10,185 nucleotides of DNA from Actinomycetota bacterium (lineage in GTDB: Bacteria > Actinomycetota > Thermoleophilia > Gaiellales > Gaiellaceae): positions 1 to 10,185 of the forward strand of contig JAFAIV010000163.1 in the NCBI GenBank assembly GCA_019236545.1, read 5' to 3'. Below are positions 5,678-10,185 of this stretch, one piece after another; the stretch's first letter is position 1, and each line of letters opens with the position of its first letter. The position numbers were made by a program, and so were the translations under genes. The notes under the pieces are model-generated. The model was not told the origin of the DNA. It saw nothing but the letters and a program-made list of their open reading frames with translations, and made no database searches.

Positions 5678-6717
5678 GGGATCGCCGCCACGCCGGGGAG
5701 CTCCTTGCCCTCGAGCAGCTCGAGGCTCGCGCCGCCGCCCGTCGAGACCCACGAGACGCGCTCGGCGAGCCCGACCTCGTTGATCGCGCGGACGGAGTCG
5801 CCGCCGCCGACGACGGTGTAGCCGTCGGCGTCCGCGACGGCCGTCGCCACCGCGCGCGTCCCGGCCGCGAAGGCGTGCCATTCGAAGACGCCCATCGGCC
5901 CGTTCCAGAAGACAGTCTTCGCCTCGCCGATGATGTGCGCGAAGCGCGTGCGGGTCTCCGGCCCGATGTCGAGGCCGAGCCAGCCCTCCGGCACGGCGTC
6001 GTACGCGACGACCTGCGTACGGGCCTCCGCCTCGAACGCCTCCGCCGCGACGACGTCGACAGGCAGCTCGACCGGGAAGCCGAGCGGGTTCTCGTCCCGC
6101 AGCTCCTCGGCCATCTTCCCGCCGATCAGGACGGTGTCGGCGCGGCCGCCGAGATGGCGCAGCACGCCGAGCTTGTCCTCGACCTTTGCGCCTCCCGCGA
6201 CGAGGACGAACGGGTGCCGGACGTCCTCGAGCAGCTTCCCGAGGTGCGCCAGCTCGGCGAGCAGCAGCAGCCCCGCGTAGGCCGGGAGGATGTGCGCGAC
6301 CGCCTCGGTGGACGAGTGCGCGCGGTGGGCGGAGCCGAAGGCGTCGTTGACGTACAGGTCGCAGCCCTCGGCGAGCTCCTGCGCGTAGCCGGGGTCGTTC
6401 TTCGTCTCGCCCGGGTTGAAGCGCGTGTTCTCGAGGACGGTGATCCGGTCGTCCGGGAGCAGCTCGTGGAGCCGGGCGGCCACCGGGGCCATGGCGTACG
6501 TGGCCTTGTCCTCGTCGGTCTTCGGCCGGCCGAGGTGCGAGCAGACGCGGATCTCCGCGGCGCCGCTCTCGAGCAGCAGGATCAGCGTCTCCAGCGACGC
6601 GCGGATGCGGGTGTCGTCGGCGACCCGGCCGTTCTCGAGCGGCACGTTGAGGTCGCTGCGGACCAGCACGGTCTTCCCCGCGACGTCGGCGTCGCGGACG
6701 GAGCGCGGCAGGCGCAT
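5671..6717 (-). CDS. pgk: Phosphoglycerate kinase, shortened C-terminal domain
   Basis: Transfers the acyl phosphate of 1,3-bisphosphoglycerate to ADP, giving ATP and 3-phosphoglycerate. N-domain substrate motifs are intact: RSDLNVPL (20-27), DTRI (35-38), SHLGRPK (60-66), ENTRFNPGE (96-104) and NDAFGSAHRAHSS (124-136). The nucleotide-binding C-domain has GGAKVEDK (175-182), WNGPMGVFE (271-279), GGGDS (304-308) and TGGGASLELLEGKELPG (326-342). It has only 348 residues, against about 390 usually. Between IGGKM (198-202) and LPVDVV (218-223) there are 15 residues where typical PGKs have about 40, an in-frame loss of a helical segment. No frameshift is visible. ATG 6717 has a strong AAGGAGG site a few bases upstream, in the 12-bp gap after gap. 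The stop overlaps tpiA. Confidence 0.97.
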   Translation of the reverse strand: MRLPRSVRDADVAGKTVLVRSDLNVPLENGRVADDTRIRASLETLILLLESGAAEIRVCSHLGRPKTDEDKATYAMAPVAARLHELLPDDRITVLENTRFNPGETKNDPGYAQELAEGCDLYVNDAFGSAHRAHSSTEAVAHILPAYAGLLLLAELAHLGKLLEDVRHPFVLVAGGAKVEDKLGVLRHLGGRADTVLIGGKMAEELRDENPLGFPVELPVDVVAAEAFEAEARTQVVAYDAVPEGWLGLDIGPETRTRFAHIIGEAKTVFWNGPMGVFEWHAFAAGTRAVATAVADADGYTVVGGGDSVRAINEVGLAERVSWVSTGGGASLELLEGKELPGVAAIPC

Positions 6718-6729
6718 GTCTCCTCCTTC

Positions 6730-7758
<1,029 letters not shown>

Positions 7759-7790
7759 GGTTCCTGGCCCTTTCTCTCTGGATGTCCTGG

Positions 7791-7807
7791 CCTCGAGTCT
7801 AACGAGG
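7791..7807 (-). promoter_or_regulatory. Putative gap operon -10 box inside a small inverted repeat
   Basis: On the minus strand TAGACT (7801-7796) fits TANNNT and would give a leader of about 30 bases to the gap ATG, which has an AGGA site. The box lies in the loop of an inverted repeat, CCTCG (7791-7795) and CGAGG (7803-7807), so it could be an operator. No good -35 is seen at 17 bp. A second candidate -10, CATACT (7987-7982), lies further upstream. Weak evidence. Confidence 0.35.
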
Positions 7808-7870
7808 CGCCCGTCCGGGGCATCGGCACGAGCCCTCATGGAGGTGCGGTTTTCCCGTGAGGAGGCGGGC

Positions 7871-7909
7871 GGACCGGGAAGCTCCGAGGACGACCCTCCC
7901 GGTCCTTTT
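7871..7909. terminator. Perfect 9-bp stem-loop, possible terminator
   Basis: GGACCGGGA (7871-7879) pairs perfectly with TCCCGGTCC (7897-7905) across a 17-base loop. On the plus strand the stem is followed directly by TTTT, but no plus-strand gene lies upstream. On the minus strand it sits about 130 bases after the whiA stop without a U-tract. It may end ogt-whiA transcripts as a tailless terminator, or belong to an RNA leader. Direction is uncertain. Confidence 0.4.
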
Positions 7910-8041
7910 GCCTACGCCCGAAACCGCAGCGGCGGACGGGGTCTGAATCCACCGCCGGACGAGCGCAGACCCGCCGGGCCGAGTATGACGAACCGGTTGT
8001 TGCCGCGCCAGACGACTTGTAAGCGGTAACCGAGGGCCCGG

Positions 8042-8947
8042 TCAGGCCTCCGAGAGCGCCTGGAGGCGCCGCAGCCGGCGGTACACGGAGGCCTTCGACG
8101 CGGCCGGCCGGCAGCGCCGTCCGAGCTCGGCGAGCGACGCCGTCGGGTGGCGAAGGCGGAGCGTCGCGACCTCTCGCAGGTCGTCCGGGAGCCGGTCGAG
8201 GTCGAGCCGGCGGACGGCCTCCAGCTGCGCGTGGGCGGCGCGGCTCGTGCGTACGAGATTCGCGTGGTCGGCGTTCGCGAGACGGTTCGCGTCGGCGCGC
8301 GTCGCGGCGAGGACCGCCTGCTCCTCGAGGGCTAGCATCGTGTCGCTCGCGCCGGCGGCGACGAGGACGTCGGCGATCGCCTCGGTCCCCTTCGCGTAGG
8401 CAAGCGCGTGGCGCGCGCGCTCCTGGACGCTCAGGTGCGCGCCAGCGCGCTCGGCGAGCTCGGCGAGGAAGCGGGCGCCTTCCGGCTCGGCGGCGCGGAT
8501 CTCCAGGTGCGCGTCGCGCGGGCCGCTGAGCGAGCCGGCGCCGAGGAGCGCGCCGCGGAGGTACGCGCCGACGCAGCAGCGGCGCGCGACGACGCGGCGC
8601 GGCGGGTGGTCGAGCGGGCGGTGCTGCGCGTCGAGGACGCCGGCGCGGTGGAGCGTCTCGTACGCGGTCTGCGACGGGGCGACGTGGAGCTGGTAGCGCG
8701 TCGCCTGGTCGAAGGCCGCGCGCCGGTAGGTACGGATCTCTGACTCGACGTCGAAGGCGCGCAGGAGCGCGAACGCGCGCCGGGCGACGCCGGAGCTGAC
8801 GAGGTCGAGGTGGACGGCGACCTCGCCGTGCCCGCGGAGGTGGGCGCTGCCGGCGACGTGGAAGAGGCCGGAGAGCTCCGCGAGCCGGTCGCAGTCGCGT
8901 TCGGGTGCGATCGCGGCGAGCTCCTCCCTAAGGTCGTCCGAGAGCAC
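8042..8947 (-). CDS. whiA: WhiA, DNA-binding regulator with LAGLIDADG-like and HTH domains
   Basis: WhiA is a transcription factor linked to sporulation-associated division in Streptomyces and to division and chromosome segregation in other Gram-positives. This 301-residue copy has the N-terminal segment with REELAAI (7-13) and LFHVAGS (28-34), a degenerate homing-endonuclease fold with CVGAYLRGALLGAGSLS (125-141) and HLEI (147-150), and a C-terminal HTH with LPDDLREVATLRLRHPTAS (253-271). Its recognition helix reads SKASVYRRLRRL (284-295), whereas the usual form is GKSGVNHRLRRL, an unusual change. The GTG at 8947-8945 has GGAG seven bases upstream and overlaps the end of ogt by 20 bases. Its position upstream of gap-pgk-tpiA is the standard actinobacterial one, but the usual rapZ-yvcK neighbours are replaced by ogt. 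Confidence 0.9.
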   Translation of the reverse strand: MLSDDLREELAAIAPERDCDRLAELSGLFHVAGSAHLRGHGEVAVHLDLVSSGVARRAFALLRAFDVESEIRTYRRAAFDQATRYQLHVAPSQTAYETLHRAGVLDAQHRPLDHPPRRVVARRCCVGAYLRGALLGAGSLSGPRDAHLEIRAAEPEGARFLAELAERAGAHLSVQERARHALAYAKGTEAIADVLVAAGASDTMLALEEQAVLAATRADANRLANADHANLVRTSRAAHAQLEAVRRLDLDRLPDDLREVATLRLRHPTASLAELGRRCRPAASKASVYRRLRRLQALSEA

Positions 8948-9473
8948 CTTCGAGCTCCAGCAGGCGGCGCTTGTAGGCGAGGCCGAGCGAGCCGTACGAG
9001 CCGAGCCCGCCGGCCGAGACGACGCGGTGACAGGGCACGAAGAGGCCGAGCCGGTTCCGCGCGCAGAACGTCCCCGCTGCGCGCGCCGCGCCGGGCGCAC
9101 CCGCAAGCGCGGCGAGCTCGCCGTAGGTGACGACCTCCCCGCGCGGGACGGCGCGCAGCGCGCGGGCGCAGCGCTCGAGGAAGCCGCTCTCGTACTCGAG
9201 GTCGACCGGCACGTCCTCCAGCGGCGCCGGCTCGCCGGCGAAGTACGCCTCGAGGACCCGCACCACATCCGCCACGAACCCCCCACCCTTTCGCGAGCCT
9301 TTTCGTGGTATGCCTGCCCCGTACCCCGGGTGGGAGGGGGTTTGGGATGGGTCCGCGGGCGACCCCCCGCCCCGCGGCCACGGGAGCTCGTGCCAGACGA
9401 CGCGGCCGTCGTCCACGACGAGCTCGCCGGTGCCCCAGCCGTCGGCCTCGTAGAGCACGTGCGTCACAGCCAC
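8928..9473 (-). CDS. ogt: Methylated-DNA-[protein]-cysteine S-methyltransferase with in-frame insertion
   Basis: A suicide repair protein that moves a methyl group from O6-methylguanine in DNA to its own cysteine. Numbering from GTG 9473 (181 residues), the active site is PCHRVV with Cys148. The HTH segment GEVVTYGELAALAG is at 112-125, the asparagine hinge at Asn140, and the C-terminal SYGSLGLAYKRRLLELEG at 159-176. The N-terminal beta region (3-31) is normal. Between it and the catalytic domain lies a low-complexity Gly/Pro/Ser/Lys stretch (about 34-66) encoded by a palindromic C/G-run element, probably an inserted repeat that keeps the frame. GTG 9473 is preferred because a TAGGAT -10 ends eight bases upstream; a TTG at 9482 would add three residues but overlaps that box. 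The gene overlaps whiA by 20 bases. Identity is sure; the start is moderately sure. Confidence 0.9.
   Translation of the reverse strand: MAVTHVLYEADGWGTGELVVDDGRVVWHELPWPRGGGSPADPSQTPSHPGYGAGIPRKGSRKGGGFVADVVRVLEAYFAGEPAPLEDVPVDLEYESGFLERCARALRAVPRGEVVTYGELAALAGAPGAARAAGTFCARNRLGLFVPCHRVVSAGGLGSYGSLGLAYKRRLLELEGALGRP
9276..9343. repeat. Palindromic C/G-run element inserted within ogt
   Basis: The left arm GAACCCCCCACCC (9276-9288) is an imperfect inverted match to GGGTGGGAGGGGGTTT (9328-9343), with a three-base insertion. GGACCC (9254-9259) and GGGTCC (9349-9354) form a possible outer pair. Composition (long C and G runs, TTTCGCG, TTTTCG) differs sharply from the surrounding GAC/GCG-rich coding DNA. 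Another frame reads PIPNPLPPGVRG, a phrase that resembles translations of dispersed intergenic repeats in other bacteria. The exact limits are a guess, and only one copy is in this window. Confidence 0.5.
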
Positions 9474-9481
9474 CCTGGGCA

Positions 9482-9500
9482 ATCCTAGAATCGCCTGCCA
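9482..9500. promoter_or_regulatory. Overlapping divergent -10 elements between ogt and pruA
   Basis: ATCCTAGAAT (9482-9491) is a near-palindrome that gives a TANNNT box on each strand. TAGAAT (plus, 9486-9491) lies eight bases before the pruA ATG at 9500. TAGGAT (minus, 9487-9482) lies eight bases before the ogt GTG at 9473. Only 26 bases separate the two starts and no Shine-Dalgarno is evident, so both messages are probably leaderless. Inferred from sequence. Confidence 0.6.
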
Positions 9501-10185
9501 TGAGCACCCACGGCATCTTCCGCGTCCCGGAACCCGTCAACGAGCCGGTCCTCGGCTACGAGCCCGGCAGCCCCGAGCGCGAGCAGCTCCGCCGCCGCCT
9601 CGACGAGCTGCAAGGCGAGCGCTTCGACCTGCCGCTCGTGATCGGCGGCGAGGAGGTGCGCACCGGCGACACCTTCGAAGCGGTGATGCCGCACCGGCGC
9701 AGCCATGTCCTCGCGAGCGTCCACAAGGGCGGCGCGGCCGAGGTCGAGCGCGCGATCGAGGCGGCGGCCGAGGCGTGGGAGGACTGGTCGCGGACGCCGT
9801 GGGAGGACCGCGCCGCCGTCTTCCTCAAGGCGGCCGAGCTCCTCGCCGGCCCGTGGCGGATGACGTTGAACGCCGCGACGATGCTCGGCCAGTCGAAGAC
9901 CGCCCACCAGGCGGAGATCGACTCGGCCTGCGAGCTCATCGACTTCTGGCGCTTCAACCCGAAGTACATGGAACGCATCTACGAGCAGCAGCCGATCTCC
10001 TCGCAGGGCGTGTGGAACCGGATGGAGTACCGGCCGCTCGAGGGATTCGTCTTCGCGGTGACGCCGTTCAACTTCACGGCGATCGGCGGCAACCTGCCGA
10101 CCTCCGCGGCGTTGATGGGAAACACCGTCGTCTGGAAGCCCGCCTCGACCGCGGCGTTCAGCGCCTATTGGCTGATGAAGCTCTA
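9500..10185 (+). CDS. pruA: L-glutamate gamma-semialdehyde (1-pyrroline-5-carboxylate) dehydrogenase, N-terminal part
   Basis: Oxidises glutamate semialdehyde to glutamate with NAD+, the second step of proline breakdown. The first 228 codons are present; the gene runs off the right edge, so the catalytic Cys and Glu are not visible. The N-terminus NEPVLGYEPGSPER (14-27) is typical of this class. So are LGQSKTAHQAEIDSACELID (129-148), the GVWNRMEYRPLEGFVFAV stretch (172-189), TPFNFTAIGGNLPTSAALMGN (190-210) and VVWKPAS (212-218), which carries the NAD-binding Lys. This matches monofunctional P5C dehydrogenases of the Bacillus/eukaryotic group rather than the PutA fusion. ATG 9500 has no Shine-Dalgarno but has a TAGAAT -10 eight bases upstream. 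No proline dehydrogenase gene lies in the window. Confidence 0.93.
   Translation, partial: MSTHGIFRVPEPVNEPVLGYEPGSPEREQLRRRLDELQGERFDLPLVIGGEEVRTGDTFEAVMPHRRSHVLASVHKGGAAEVERAIEAAAEAWEDWSRTPWEDRAAVFLKAAELLAGPWRMTLNAATMLGQSKTAHQAEIDSACELIDFWRFNPKYMERIYEQQPISSQGVWNRMEYRPLEGFVFAVTPFNFTAIGGNLPTSAALMGNTVVWKPASTAAFSAYWLMKL

Larger units (their letters stand above)
7759..8041. other. Noncoding, structured region between whiA and gap
   Basis: This 283-bp stretch is the longest without a convincing gene. Besides the putative gap promoter, it holds two hairpins: GGACCGGGA/TCCCGGTCC (7871-7879 with 7897-7905) and GGGTCTG/CAGACCC (7939-7945 with 7966-7972). Reading on the minus strand from just after the whiA stop, one frame stays open to a TAG at 7914-7912 and encodes a protein-like VVWRGNNRFVILGPAG, but it has no ATG, GTG or TTG. 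I could not fold a tRNA from it. It probably holds the whiA terminator and the upstream region of the gap operon. Confidence 0.6.

Noticed and set aside
7759..7839. 27-residue N-terminal extension of gap
   Set aside because: The extra residues have no resemblance to GAPDH, the family begins right before GINGFGRIGR, and a ribosome-binding site lies before ATG 7758.
7930..8035. tRNA-like segments (CTTGTAA loop, GGTCTGAATCC)
   Set aside because: The flanking bases of the would-be anticodon stem do not pair, and the T-arm lacks TTCRA. No cloverleaf could be formed on either strand.

Overview
The window is GC-rich, gene-dense bacterial DNA with many GTG and TTG starts, start/stop overlaps between neighbours and almost no intergenic space. 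WhiA directly upstream of gap-pgk-tpiA is an actinobacterial arrangement, and extended -10 boxes (TANNNT) close to start codons fit the leaderless genes common in Actinomycetota. I infer an actinobacterium, probably from a deep-branching lineage such as Thermoleophilia. That placement is inference, because no rRNA or other strong marker is present.

Left part (1-1128, minus strand): the 5' end of argS, overlapped by the end of a two-TM/RCK potassium-channel-like protein whose selectivity filter is not canonical. A 17-bp divergent gap (1129-1145) carries two overlapping antiparallel -10 boxes. It leads rightward into a tight three-gene plus-strand unit (1146-2894): a DUF3467 protein, a nine-TM protein that matches the motif layout and topology of signal-peptide-peptidase (GxGD) intramembrane aspartyl proteases, and a calcineurin-like phosphoesterase. 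The last of these meets an ECF-type sigma factor gene (2891-3484, minus strand) tail to tail on a shared CTAG.

Centre and right (3534-9473, minus strand): read in transcription order, ogt (methylguanine-DNA methyltransferase) and whiA overlap. After a 283-bp noncoding stretch come gap, pgk, tpiA and gpmI, a lower-glycolysis operon with overlaps or gaps of at most 12 bp. Together these four enzymes interconvert triose phosphates and carry glyceraldehyde-3-phosphate to 2-phosphoglycerate. Both PGK and TIM are shorter than usual. The ogt gene carries an in-frame palindromic, C/G-rich insertion that looks like a dispersed repeat.

Right end (9500-10185, plus strand): the first 228 codons of a proline-catabolism aldehyde dehydrogenase (pruA), divergent from ogt across a second gap with two overlapping -10 boxes.

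Most noteworthy: the SPP-like protease candidate, the two symmetric divergent leaderless promoters, the K+-channel homologue without a GYG filter, and the repeat inside ogt.
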